45,709 bases of DNA from a virus. The stretch covers positions 1-45,709 of IMG/VR virus record IMGVR_UViG_3300025889_000205, one strand, 5' to 3'. A program made the translations under genes and the position numbers. The notes below the pieces were generated by a model. It had not been told where the DNA came from. It saw only the letters and a list, made by a program, of their open reading frames with translations, and made no database searches. Each line of letters opens with the position of its first letter. Position 1 is the first letter of the stretch. This document shows, in pieces, positions 28,383 to 37,075 of this stretch.

Positions 28383-30655
28383 GTGTCCAGGGTGTAGGTG
28401 TGGTCGGCGCCGCTCACGTCGGCCAGCCGCAGTTCCGTTGCCTCCAGGTCCACGGTGCCCGCGCCCACGTCCCACACGACCCGGTCCCACCAGTACTCCC
28501 CCGAGACCCACTCGGGGAACTCGGGGGAGCCGTTCGGGTGGTGGAGCGTGAGGGGCACGTCGAGGGGCAGGCGGGCGCCGCCGCGGAGCAGCAGGCGCCC
28601 GCGCCACACCTTCGGGGTGAGCGAGGTCTCGTCGGCGCCGAACTGCGCCAGCGCGTCGGCCGCGAGCGCGTCGTGGAGCGTGTCGTAGGTGCCCGCGAGG
28701 TGGTCCACCGTCCAGGTGTTGCCGCCACTCGGGCCGGTCGGGCCGTTGGCATCCAGGAGGGCGCCGGGGCTGTCCGGGCGCGGCCCGTCGCCGATGCGGA
28801 AGCGCTCGTTGACGACCGGCAGCGTCAGGTCCGGGGCGCCCGCGGTGCCCGCGACCCGCACCGTGGTGACGGTGCCGCCGGGCGCCTGCCCGTTCCGGCC
28901 GAGCACGCCCACCACGATGTCGTCCACCGAGGAGCCCGACGTGAGCGGCGGGGGGTCCTCCTCGGGGTCGTAGGTGGCCTCGTCGTCCACCGGCCCGCGC
29001 ACACGCACGGAGGCGTACCCCTCCACCGGCTCGCCGTCGCAGCTCGTCGCCGACACGCGGAACACGACCGGGCGGTCTTCCGAGTCTCCGTCCGGGTATG
29101 CGGCAGGGATGGTTTCGTAGGCCCCCGTCGCGGGGCCGAAGTAGTACAGCGTGCCCACCTCGCCGTCGGAGAGGGCGCGGTCGAGGTCACCAGACAGGGC
29201 GATGTCGCCGACCGCCAGGGGCTCGCGCAGGGTGACCGTCCCCTCGTCGGCGCCGCCGGACGGCGGGAACACGATGACCGCCCCGGCCGGAACGATGACG
29301 GTCCCCGTGACCGCGTCCGCGTCGGTGTACTCCGTCGACTGGAGCGCAGGCGAGATGTTGACCCGCACGTCACGCCCGCGCAGCGTGTCGCCCACCACCT
29401 CCACCCGGCCGACGCGGATCGGGTAGTCGCCGACCGAGATCGCCCAGTCCCCGTCTTCGGTGTTGTAGATCGGGTCCAGCCCGCCACGGAGGGGGAGCGA
29501 GACCGACACCTGCCCGCCCGTCGACGCGGCGATGTAGACGAGACCCGTTTGCTCCCCAACGCTCGAACTGGCCCGGACGCCGTCCGAGGTCGTGAACAGC
29601 ACCGCATGGTACTTGTCGTTGGCCTCGGGGTTGTACGAGGTGAGGTCGAACCGCTGCGCGTTCGTGAGGTCCCAGTACGCCGCCTGCACGGCCGTCGCGC
29701 CCGCCTCCTCAAAGGAGCCGTTGATCACCATGTTCTCCAGCGGCTCCCGGAACTGGCGTTCGGCCGAGACGGCGAAGACCGGCACGTCGGAGATCCGGCT
29801 GACGCCCTTCACGCTCGCGTCCGAGTCGGGCACCTGCGCGGCGGTGCCGAGGTCCAGCGTGTCGAACGGCGTCACGCTGCCGTCCGCCATGACGCCGCGG
29901 CTGATCAGCGACCACCGCGGCTTGCCGCCCGTGGCCGCGGGTCCGTTGAGGAACAGGCGCCCGCCGAGTGCGCCCGAGACCTGCCGCAGCATGGCCGCCT
30001 CGTCCACGGGCGTGGAGCCGTCGCCGGGGTCGAAGGCCGCATCCCTACAGAGGACCGACAGCGAGGGCTCGCCCATCACCCCAGTCGGCCGGATGCCGGT
30101 CGCGCGGACGAGCCCCGCCGTGTGGAACGCGTTGGCGCTCGACAGCGGCGCCGTCGCCGTGACGATGCGGTCCGAGAGCGATGCCGTGTCGGCCGGGTCG
30201 TAGCCGCCCGCCGACGGGTCTACCGCGGGGCGATTCACGAGGAGGCCCAGGCCGCAGTTGAAGCCGAGCGTGACGGGCGCGAGGACGTTGCCGGGCTCGT
30301 CCTCGAAGCGGCCGGGGACGAGGTAGCCCGCGAACTCGACCGTCTCGTAGAGGTCGTCGTCGTTCCGGTCGGACCAGAGCACGCCCAGCACCTCGCCATA
30401 GGGATAGCCCGCCGCCGCACGGGAGATACCGAACGGGTCCAGCCACCGCAGCGTCATGCGAGAGGCGACCACCGGAGCGAGCGGGTGCCCTGCGTCCCGC
30501 TCGATGACCACCCCGCCCACCTTCATGGTGTGCTCGGTCTCGAAGAAGAGCGGCGCCGAACTGACCGTGCGGAACAGCTGGATCATGTAGGCCACGCCGT
30601 CCTCGCCCTCGAACTGCGAGCGGTTCCAGTGGTAGTAGGTCGTCGTCGCGGTCAT
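28379..30655 (-). CDS. Tail tip / baseplate hub protein
   Basis: 758 aa. The N-terminus (YMIQLFRTVSSAPLFFETEH; SRMTLRWLDPFG; GEVLGVLWSDRNDDDLYETV) has the strand order of hub proteins in SD-poor Bacteroidota phages. The central NGSFEEAGATAVQAAYWDLT segment resembles a carbohydrate-binding jelly roll. The C-terminus (GEYWWDRVVWDVGAGTVDLE) is a further beta domain. Directly downstream of the tape measure, where hub and fibre genes lie in siphophages. ATGA overlaps at both ends. Confidence 0.75.
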   Translation of the reverse strand: MTATTTYYHWNRSQFEGEDGVAYMIQLFRTVSSAPLFFETEHTMKVGGVVIERDAGHPLAPVVASRMTLRWLDPFGISRAAAGYPYGEVLGVLWSDRNDDDLYETVEFAGYLVPGRFEDEPGNVLAPVTLGFNCGLGLLVNRPAVDPSAGGYDPADTASLSDRIVTATAPLSSANAFHTAGLVRATGIRPTGVMGEPSLSVLCRDAAFDPGDGSTPVDEAAMLRQVSGALGGRLFLNGPAATGGKPRWSLISRGVMADGSVTPFDTLDLGTAAQVPDSDASVKGVSRISDVPVFAVSAERQFREPLENMVINGSFEEAGATAVQAAYWDLTNAQRFDLTSYNPEANDKYHAVLFTTSDGVRASSSVGEQTGLVYIAASTGGQVSVSLPLRGGLDPIYNTEDGDWAISVGDYPIRVGRVEVVGDTLRGRDVRVNISPALQSTEYTDADAVTGTVIVPAGAVIVFPPSGGADEGTVTLREPLAVGDIALSGDLDRALSDGEVGTLYYFGPATGAYETIPAAYPDGDSEDRPVVFRVSATSCDGEPVEGYASVRVRGPVDDEATYDPEEDPPPLTSGSSVDDIVVGVLGRNGQAPGGTVTTVRVAGTAGAPDLTLPVVNERFRIGDGPRPDSPGALLDANGPTGPSGGNTWTVDHLAGTYDTLHDALAADALAQFGADETSLTPKVWRGRLLLRGGARLPLDVPLTLHHPNGSPEFPEWVSGEYWWDRVVWDVGAGTVDLEATELRLADVSGADHTYTLDT

Positions 30656-32754
30656 GCCCGTAGCGTCCCCACGCCGTCTGCGAGCCTCGCCTGCTGCGCG
30701 CGGGCCTGCGCGCGGAGCGTGTCCCCGCCGGGGATCACGATGTCGCCCGTGCTCGTGACCGACGCCGCCCGCACCGCGGACACGCCGGAGAGGTTCGGCC
30801 CGGTCGTAAGGTTCGCCCGGCCGCCGCCGAAGAGGCTCCCGATGAAGTTGCTGCCGAAGCTCGGCGTGGTCCCCGGCACGTTGATGCCCGCCGCCCGGAG
30901 CGCCGCGATCACGGCGGCGAAGGCGAGCGCCTTCGTGGTGGCGATCACGAACGACTGCGCGATCTGCGCGAACGCGTCCCGGAAGCCGCGCCCGAGGCCG
31001 GGCAGGCCGCCCCGGAGTTCGGCGAGCGAGTCGTCGAGTTCCTCCACACGCAGTTGGAACTCCTCGGCGCCGATCTGGCCTTCGCGGAACTGCTCCTGCA
31101 AGGCCTCCCGCTGCCGCTCGGCCTCGATCTCGTCGAGCCGCGAGGGGCCGCGCCGGAACGCCTCGGCGCCGATGGTGAGGGCCGCCTCCGCGGCGGCGCT
31201 GGAGAGCGTCTGCGCCAGGCGCTCGGCCTCCTGCCGCTGCCGCCGGATGGCGTCGGCCTCCTTCTCGTACTTGGGCGCGAGCGTGGGCACGGCCGCCACG
31301 TCCTGGAGGACGCTGTCCAGCCTGAGAGCCTCAATCCGGGCGCGAGTGGTTTCTGTCGCAGCCTCGCGTATGGCCTCCGAGTATTCCACGACACCCGGCG
31401 CGCGCACCCGAGCAGCCAGTCCCTCGAAACTCTCTAGGGACTGCAAGCTCCGCAACTGCGTCACCAACGCGCGGACGCGAGAGTCAGCCGCGCCGACGCC
31501 GGGTAGCGACAGTGTCGCCTCAATTGCCTGCCGGACCGCGGCAATGTCCCGCAGCGTCTGCTCCTGAGGAGCCAGGAGGCCAACAGATACGAGTTCACGA
31601 GAGAGCGAGATCGCAGCCTCAAGGTCTGCCCGGACCTTTGCCACTTCGGCGGCGGCACGTGCGGCATCGCGGGCACGCTCTCGCTCTAGCCGGGCGGCTT
31701 CGCGGGCGGCCTCTCGCGCGAGACGGTTGGCCTCACGCTGGGCGGCCCGCTCTGACTCACGATCTGCCTGCCTGCTATCCTCCGTCGTGACCTCCGCGCC
31801 GAGGTCCCCGAGGAGGCGGGAGCCTCGCGCGAGGGCGTTGAACCGGCGCGTGGCCGTGTTCGCCTCGTTCAGAATGTCCGTGTAGTCCCCGATCTGGCGA
31901 TTCAGGTTGGCGAGCTGCGCCCGGTCCTCCTCGGTGAACAGCCGCGTGACGCCGCCGCCCGCCAGCGTGCCCTGAGAGGCGCCCGAGGAGCGGTCCCGGA
32001 TGGCCTCCAGGGCCGTCGCCTGCTCACGGAGCGCGCGGATCGTCTCCGCGGCTCCCGTCGCCAGCCGGAACGACTGCTGCGCGCTCGACAAGGCGACCTG
32101 CTCCCCGGCGCCGTCGAACTTGATGATCTCCTTGATGGCGTCCGTGAACGCGCCCTTCGCCTCCTCGGCGGCCTTCGCCCCGTCGTTGAAGGCCTCCACG
32201 ATCTTGTCCCCGAACACGACCGCCGCCGTCGCCGCGAGGTTGAGCACGATCAGGAGACCCCCCGAGCCCTTCAGCGAGGACAGCAGTTGCCCCCGGATGG
32301 AGGTCCCCGAGGCCGCCGCCTGCTGCCCCATCCGCTTGAAGCCCAGCACGAGGCCGTCGATCTGGTTCGCCACGGCGACGAGCCCCTGCCGGAAGCCGTA
32401 CTGGAACTGTGTCGCGTCGTTCGTGAAGCGCCCCAGGTCAACGAGCGTCTGGTTGGCCGCGTTGCCACCCGACGCGAAGCCGCCCAACGCGCCCGTGGCG
32501 CGCTTCAACTCGCTCTCCTGTCGCCGGTAGGCCGACGCGAGGGCCGCGATGCGCGCCGCCGACGCCGCGGTGGGGTCGTTGGCGTAGAGCGCGTAGAGCC
32601 GCTGCAGGCGCCCCTGCACCTGATCCAACTGCGCCCCGAGCGTGTTGTAGGCGCCGCCGATGCCGCGGAGCCCGTCCTTGGCCTGCTCCGCGGCCCGGTT
32701 GAACTGCGTCGCGTCGGCGGTGATTGTCGCGCGGACGGGTGCGATCTCGGCCAT
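30652..32754 (-). CDS. Tape measure protein
   Basis: 700 aa. The N-terminus VRATITADATQFNRAAEQAK is the usual tape-measure opening. Long coiled coils follow (AREAARLERERARDAARAAA, EVAKVRADLEAAISLSREL). A membrane-active hydrophobic stretch (GLLIVLNLAATAAVVFGDKI, about 165-185) and a second near 600 (ATTKALAFAAVIAALRAAGI) fit DNA injection. At about 0.15 nm per residue it predicts a tail of about 105 nm. The ATG overlaps the GT stop (TAATG), with AGGAGGT eight to ten bases upstream. Confidence 0.88.
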   Translation of the reverse strand: MAEIAPVRATITADATQFNRAAEQAKDGLRGIGGAYNTLGAQLDQVQGRLQRLYALYANDPTAASAARIAALASAYRRQESELKRATGALGGFASGGNAANQTLVDLGRFTNDATQFQYGFRQGLVAVANQIDGLVLGFKRMGQQAAASGTSIRGQLLSSLKGSGGLLIVLNLAATAAVVFGDKIVEAFNDGAKAAEEAKGAFTDAIKEIIKFDGAGEQVALSSAQQSFRLATGAAETIRALREQATALEAIRDRSSGASQGTLAGGGVTRLFTEEDRAQLANLNRQIGDYTDILNEANTATRRFNALARGSRLLGDLGAEVTTEDSRQADRESERAAQREANRLAREAAREAARLERERARDAARAAAEVAKVRADLEAAISLSRELVSVGLLAPQEQTLRDIAAVRQAIEATLSLPGVGAADSRVRALVTQLRSLQSLESFEGLAARVRAPGVVEYSEAIREAATETTRARIEALRLDSVLQDVAAVPTLAPKYEKEADAIRRQRQEAERLAQTLSSAAAEAALTIGAEAFRRGPSRLDEIEAERQREALQEQFREGQIGAEEFQLRVEELDDSLAELRGGLPGLGRGFRDAFAQIAQSFVIATTKALAFAAVIAALRAAGINVPGTTPSFGSNFIGSLFGGGRANLTTGPNLSGVSAVRAASVTSTGDIVIPGGDTLRAQARAQQARLADGVGTLRA

Positions 32755-33586
32755 TACGCGGTCACCTCCTGCCGTGCGCGCCGCTCCGCCAGCCGCGCCT
32801 TGATCTCCCGCAGCGCCGCCTCGCGCGCCTCACCCTGCAACGCGGCGGCCCCGCCGCCGGACGCAGTGGACGCGCCAGCGACGAACAGGCCGCCGGATGC
32901 GAACAGGTGGGGGTACAGGTCGGCGCGAGTCATGGAGGCCCCTCCAGTGGCGAGGGTGGCTAGCATCTGGTCGGTGTGTCGTGTCCACGCGCTACGCTCG
33001 GTCTCCAGCCGCGTCGCGGTGGCGGCGCGGGCGAGGGCGCCGAGGCTGCCCGGTCCCATCGCCCAGAAGGCGCCCCGCCGCGACGGGTCGGCGTGCCAGT
33101 GGGCGGAGAGGCCCAGGTGGGCGGCTGTCTCGCGGGCGGTGCGCCACCACGCGGCCGTCAGGTCGCCGCTGTCAGCGTCTCCGCCTCCAGCGGCCCTCCG
33201 TTTCCCTCCGCACCGACTTCGGGCGCCGCGGTGCCGGACAGCAGGGCCGCGCCCGACGCCTCGTCGAGGTAGCCCAACTCCACGAGGCACCGGGCCGTCA
33301 CCATCGTGATGCCCGACCGGAAGGCTCCCGGCGTGACCGCCTTGATGAACGCCGCGGCGCCCTTCCGGTCGGGCACGGCGGCGCCGGTCGGCGACTCGCC
33401 GAGGTGGAGCGCCGCCGCGAGCAGGGTCGAGAACCCCGTCGGCGTCGCGCCCGAGAACAGGTCGAACAGGCTGCCTGCCTCGCGCTCGAACGCGGCGATG
33501 GTCTCGAACGAGTAGCGGAGCGCCCGACCGTCGTCGTCGAGCACGATGCGGTCGGCGTCGGCCGTGTCTACGTGGGGGAACGTCAT
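32754..33586 (-). CDS. Tail assembly chaperone GT fusion (-1 frameshift product)
   Basis: The frame ending at 32754 has no start codon of its own near its beginning. It is joined to the upstream G frame by a -1 shift at GGGAAAC (33206-33200): 129 codons in frame 0, then 148 in frame -1, about 277 aa. The T part (GDLTAAWWRTARETAAHLGL; DLYPHLFASGGLFVAGAST) is helical and ends in a basic coil. In lambda and relatives gpGT binds the tape measure and recruits tail tube subunits; the fusion is made at a few per cent. Confidence 0.82.
33158..33586 (-). CDS. Tail assembly chaperone G
   Basis: 142 aa from ATG 33586. DADRIVLDDDGRALRYSFET, IAAFEREAGSLFDLFSGATP and ITMVTARCLVELGYLDEASG are the usual chaperone helices. 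It overlaps the tail-tube gene by one base and shares its first 129 codons with the GT fusion. Cytoplasmic assembly factor, absent from virions in the known systems. Confidence 0.82.
   Translation of the reverse strand: MTFPHVDTADADRIVLDDDGRALRYSFETIAAFEREAGSLFDLFSGATPTGFSTLLAAALHLGESPTGAAVPDRKGAAAFIKAVTPGAFRSGITMVTARCLVELGYLDEASGAALLSGTAAPEVGAEGNGGPLEAETLTAAT
33200..33206 (-). promoter_or_regulatory. -1 ribosomal slippery heptamer GGGAAAC
   Basis: In the G frame the codons are GAG GGA AAC, so the heptamer reads G GGA AAC, a canonical X XXY YYZ site. A -1 slip gives GGG AAA and opens the T frame (continuing CGG AGG GCC). The following 35 bases are GC-rich and could pair to pause ribosomes. 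Confidence 0.85.
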
Positions 33587-34035
33587 TACGAGAGGGTGAC
33601 TTCGGTGAGGGGGGCGGTCAGTTTGATCTCGCACGTGAAGGACGGCGCGTCGGAGCCGTTGCCCGTCTGGAGGCTCGACACCTTGCCGGTCCCATAGCGG
33701 GCCTTGCCGACGAGCCCGCGCGGGTACTCGATGATGTAGAGCAGCGGCGCCTCGGCGGCGCGGGCGGCCGTGAACAGGATGTCCTGCCCGTCGGCGGCCT
33801 CCAGGCTGCGGACGCCCGAGATCGTCATGTTCTCGATGCCCGCACCGACCGTCTCGGCCGAGGCCGTCTTCGTGCGAACCTCCGTCGTCTCGCGCGTCAG
33901 GTTCGTGGAGTGCTCGTCTTGCAGGTCCACGATCTTGTACACCGCGTCGGCCGGGTCGCCCGCGGCCGTCGGTGCGGTCGCGGAGACCGAGATCAGGAGG
34001 TCGTTGGCAGAGGTGATGGCGGTGGATTCAGCCAT
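33586..34035 (-). CDS. Major tail (tube) protein
   Basis: 149 aa. MAESTAITSANDLLISVSAT opening, ETTEVRTKTASAETVGAGIE, NMTISGVRSLEAADGQDI and FTCEIKLTAPLTEVTLS: alternating strands of the small TP901-1-type tube proteins. It lies just upstream of the G/GT chaperones and downstream of the tail terminator, the standard siphophage order. Confidence 0.82.
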   Translation of the reverse strand: MAESTAITSANDLLISVSATAPTAAGDPADAVYKIVDLQDEHSTNLTRETTEVRTKTASAETVGAGIENMTISGVRSLEAADGQDILFTAARAAEAPLLYIIEYPRGLVGKARYGTGKVSSLQTGNGSDAPSFTCEIKLTAPLTEVTLS

Positions 34036-34047
34036 AGCGATAGGCCC

Positions 34048-34482
34048 CTACGGGGCGGGGTAGGTGATCTGGCAAGGGAGGCGGAGCGCGAGCGCGGCGA
34101 ACCACACCGGGCGGTCGCCCCAGTCGTACTGGTACATGAGGGCGCGGTCGACCGTGAAGCCCTGCTGCGCGAGCACGGCGACGGCGCGCTCCAGCCCGGC
34201 GTCGGCGTCCTCTGCCGACTCCTCGCTGCCGTCGTCGTCCCACGCGAGCGCGAGCGTGATGCGGGCCGCGTAGTTGAGGCGCACGCCCGAGGCGGGACCC
34301 GGCCCGGTGCGGTGCATGGCGAAGGAGCCGCCCACCACCTCGGCCGGTTCGGTGCAGGCGGCGGGCAGGTCGGGCGGCAGGTCGTCGTAGGCCACCGTCG
34401 ACGTGTTCTCGAACGCCGCGCCGCCGCTCGCCACGGGGAGGGCGAGCGTGCGGAGGGCGAGGTTCTTGGCGACGGCGAACAT
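34048..34482 (-). CDS. Tail terminator candidate, 144 aa
   Basis: Mixed alpha/beta with helices near LERAVAVLAQQGFTVDRALM and strands VRLNYAARITLALAWDDDG and WFAALALRLPCQITYPA, a layout like lambda gpU-type terminators. The assignment rests mainly on position between the gp10-like protein and the tube protein. Confidence 0.62.
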   Translation of the reverse strand: MFAVAKNLALRTLALPVASGGAAFENTSTVAYDDLPPDLPAACTEPAEVVGGSFAMHRTGPGPASGVRLNYAARITLALAWDDDGSEESAEDADAGLERAVAVLAQQGFTVDRALMYQYDWGDRPVWFAALALRLPCQITYPAP

Positions 34483-34483
34483 G

Positions 34484-35008
34484 CTACAGGGGTACCCGCA
34501 CCGTGAAGTCGAGGGGCACCCGGAACGACTCCAGCAGCGCCGTCTCGGCGGCCCGCGCGAGGCCGGGCGACAGCGACGGCAGGCGGTCGAGCATGGGGGT
34601 GGCGATGAACGGCGTGCCCCTCACACCGCGCTTGCCGATGGCGCGGGCGACCGGGAAGGCGCGCGCCTTCGCCTCCTGCTGCGACAGGCGGTGCTTGCGC
34701 CGGAGCCAGTCCTCGATGACCGACGTGGGGGGCATCCGCCGACCGGGACGGCGGCCGTTGTGGACGACGAGCGCGTGCGGCGCCGTCGCGCCGACCGTGC
34801 CCACCACCACCCGCTCGCCCTCCTCCACGTCCGTGAACAGGCTCCGCTTGGTGTCGGCGTCGAACGTGCCGAACTGGCGCGGGACCGGCCCGGCCGTGTC
34901 GAGCATGGCCGCCGCGTCCGCCTCCACGCCCAACAGGAACACGCGCATCTCCTGGGAGAGTGCGCGCGTGGCGGTGCGGGGGTCGTAGTCGGGGACCGTC
35001 GACGGCAT
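34484..35008 (-). CDS. HK97 gp10-like neck/tail-completion protein
   Basis: 174 aa. ALSQEMRVFLLGVEADAAAM, ERVVVGTVGATAPHALVVHN, RKHRLSQQEAKARAFPVARA, GTPFIATPMLDRLPSLSPGL: the VVHNGRRPGRRMPP and xHxP-type middle resembles the gp10 (adaptor) family. Directly abuts the connector-position gene. Confidence 0.7.
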   Translation of the reverse strand: MPSTVPDYDPRTATRALSQEMRVFLLGVEADAAAMLDTAGPVPRQFGTFDADTKRSLFTDVEEGERVVVGTVGATAPHALVVHNGRRPGRRMPPTSVIEDWLRRKHRLSQQEAKARAFPVARAIGKRGVRGTPFIATPMLDRLPSLSPGLARAAETALLESFRVPLDFTVRVPL

Positions 35009-35455
35009 TCAGATGGCCCAGACGGGCGGGGGGGATTCGATCAGGTCGGCCTCGCTCGCGTCGGCCACCACGCCGCCGATGCGGCGGAGGTCGTCGGAGG
35101 CCATCTGCCGGAGTTGACCGGCGATCTCCTTCACCTCGGCAGGCGTCAGGAAGCGCTCGCGGCTCTCGGCCGGGCCGGTGGAGCCGATCAGGCCGCCCTT
35201 CGCCGAGGCGCGGAAGCTGCCGATGGTCGGCAGGATGCGGGCGACGGCGATCTGCGCGAGCGCGTCGCGGAACTCGGCGTAGTAGGCACTGCCGGTGTCG
35301 GCGATGGCCGCGAACACCGACGCGCCGACCACGCCCTGCACCTCGCCGAGCGCGGCGGGCTCCACGTTGAGAGCCCGCTCGCAGATGCCGTCCTGGCGCT
35401 CCCCCTCGGGGATGCCGGTCGCATTCGAGACGATGGTGGGCGTCAGGTGTGGCAT
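35009..35455 (-). CDS. Head-tail connector candidate, 148 aa
   Basis: Helical protein: RALNVEPAALGEVQGVVGA, YYAEFRDALAQIAVARILPT and LTPAEVKEIAGQLRQMASDD. No clear family, but its size, helical content and place between the coat-side SAP protein and the gp10-like protein match gp6-type connectors. Confidence 0.58.
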   Translation of the reverse strand: MPHLTPTIVSNATGIPEGERQDGICERALNVEPAALGEVQGVVGASVFAAIADTGSAYYAEFRDALAQIAVARILPTIGSFRASAKGGLIGSTGPAESRERFLTPAEVKEIAGQLRQMASDDLRRIGGVVADASEADLIESPPPVWAI

Positions 35456-35468
35456 CGGTCGCTCTCGC

Positions 35469-35813
35469 TTAGGCCGAGAGCGCGGTCACGAGGTCGGACT
35501 TGAGGACCGTGCCGCCCTTGCCGGTGCCGGTCACGTCGAGGCCCCGCTCGTCGGCGAGCTTCTGGAGGTCGGCCTTGTCCATCGCCTCGTACTCGGAGAC
35601 GGACTCCGCCGAGGCCATGTCGGCGGCCAGGGCCTCCTTCATCGCGGCGTCGGCGACGGCCTGCGCGTACGCCTTCGCGTCGGCGAGCCGCTTGGCCTGG
35701 ATGCACTTGACCAAGTAGGTCCGGTCGGGCATGTCCCAGCCGCGGACGCCGAGCGCCTTGGCGATCTGCTGGACCTGCGAGAGGGGGAGGTCGGAAAGGT
35801 GAGTGTCTGCCAT
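35469..35813 (-). CDS. SAP/HeH-like helical protein, 114 aa
   Basis: Two short helix-extended-helix units: LSQVQQIAKALGVRGWDMPD-RTYLVKCI at the N-terminus and MDKADLQKLADERGLDVTG-TGKGGTVLKSDLV at the C-terminus, the Rho-N/SAP/HeH type pattern, with an Ala-rich helix between. Such domains bind nucleic acid or act as protein adaptors. Follows the coat gene behind a stem-loop. Confidence 0.68.
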   Translation of the reverse strand: MADTHLSDLPLSQVQQIAKALGVRGWDMPDRTYLVKCIQAKRLADAKAYAQAVADAAMKEALAADMASAESVSEYEAMDKADLQKLADERGLDVTGTGKGGTVLKSDLVTALSA

Positions 35814-35827
35814 GTCAGTAGGGGAGA

Positions 35828-35852
35828 GGGGCCGCGGACTGTCCGCGGCCCC
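35828..35852 (-). terminator. 11-bp hairpin after the coat gene
   Basis: GGGGCCGCGGA and TCCGCGGCCCC pair perfectly around CTG, 20 bases beyond the coat stop in the direction of transcription. No T tract. It may act as a partial terminator or as a 3' stabiliser that raises coat mRNA. Confidence 0.55.
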
Positions 35853-35871
35853 GGTTCACGAGAGAGAAGGG

Positions 35872-37020
35872 CTAGCCGATCAGCAGGGCCGCGTGCTCGG
35901 GCTTGACCATCTTGAAGCCCCACGCGATGGAGACCTCGATGAGCGTCTGCCGGTACTCCGGGTAGACGCGCACCTCGAAGGTGAGGCCCGACACCGGGTC
36001 GGTGATGGTGGTCACGTCGACCGCCTTGTCGGCCTCGGCGGCGGCGGGCAGGCGCGTCGCCAGCACGATGGCGTCCGAGGAGAAGGCCAGCGACGGCGTG
36101 TAGCTCGACAGGACCGTCACGGCCGCGTTGTCGGCGATGTCGCGCTGGAGGCCCGGCGCGGCGATACGGAAGACGCTACCCGAGAGGGCGCTCGTCACCA
36201 CGTACTTGTTGCTGTCGCCCGCGAACGTGACCACGTCGCCCGCGAGGATGGCGCCCGTGCCGCCGTCCACCGTGATCACGGTGTCGCCCGCCGAGAGGGA
36301 GGCGTCGTTGACGAGGTAGCTCGCGCCCGTGCCCGCGGTGTGGTCGGCGAACTGGCCCGACTCGCCGATCATCATGCCCTGGAGCAGGCCCATGTTGCCC
36401 GTGTAGCGCGCCGTGCTGTCGCCCCGGCCCCCGGCTTCGTTGACGCGCCAGGAGGTCGGCTGCTTGCCGAGCAGCGTCGCGCTGTGGTCCAGGTTGAGGA
36501 CCATGTGCATGTCGCCGTCCGGGGCGCCGTTCTTGGCGAGGATCTTGCGCGTGGCCGACAGGTCGGTCAGGTCGTCGGCCGTCGAGAACGGCGCCGTGCC
36601 CGGCGTGCCCTGCGCCCGCGAGGCGCGCGACGTCAGCGAGGCGAGGTCCGCCTCGATGTCGTTCGAGAGGCTGCGGAAGGCCTGCTCGAAGTTCTGCTGG
36701 ATGATGTCGGCGTAGGTGCCGCCGTTCTGGAGGCCCTTCATCTCCTCGCCGGAGAACCGGATCGGGTAGCCGACCGAGTTGGAGATGGTGAGCGCCTCCG
36801 CGCCGACCGTCTGGTCACCCGTGTCGGGCTCGTCGACGGCGGGCGTGATGGAGTACGACGTGTTGGCCGGAACGACCGGGCTGTACACCGTCTGCCCGAT
36901 GGCCGCGCGGGCGGTCTGGGCGTCGCGGCGAACCGCAGGGATGAGGCCGATGCGCTCCCGGCTGACTCGGTTGAGCGCCGAGTACATCGCCGGGAGGAGG
37001 TTGGTAAGCGTGTTCGCCAT
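35872..37020 (-). CDS. Major capsid protein (P22 coat-like)
   Basis: 382 aa. The N-terminus MANTLTNLLPAMYSALNRVS, SRERIGLIPAVRR, GQTVYSPVVPA, QTVGAEALTISNSVGYPIRF, SGEEMKGLQNGG and QNFEQAFRSLSNDIEADLAS is the opening of the P22 coat family (HK97 fold). A central insertion (SLSAGDTVITVDGGTGAILA, then DVVTFAGDSNKYVV) and the C-terminal TFEVRVYPEYRQTLIEVSIA fit. No Shine-Dalgarno; the leader is C-rich. The upstream neighbour is the scaffold. Confidence 0.87.
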   Translation of the reverse strand: MANTLTNLLPAMYSALNRVSRERIGLIPAVRRDAQTARAAIGQTVYSPVVPANTSYSITPAVDEPDTGDQTVGAEALTISNSVGYPIRFSGEEMKGLQNGGTYADIIQQNFEQAFRSLSNDIEADLASLTSRASRAQGTPGTAPFSTADDLTDLSATRKILAKNGAPDGDMHMVLNLDHSATLLGKQPTSWRVNEAGGRGDSTARYTGNMGLLQGMMIGESGQFADHTAGTGASYLVNDASLSAGDTVITVDGGTGAILAGDVVTFAGDSNKYVVTSALSGSVFRIAAPGLQRDIADNAAVTVLSSYTPSLAFSSDAIVLATRLPAAAEADKAVDVTTITDPVSGLTFEVRVYPEYRQTLIEVSIAWGFKMVKPEHAALLIG

Positions 37021-37075
37021 GTCCGGGGGGAGGTTGAGTCTGTGGGGGTAGGTGCGGGCACGGCCCGCGGTGGTG

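Noticed and set aside
25308-31567. Very long open frames on the plus strand opposite the tail fibre and hub genes (up to about 1,050 codons)
   Set aside because: They are shadows of strongly GC3-biased minus genes: Arg/Gly/Val/His-rich, no domains, and the minus frames hold recognisable tail proteins.
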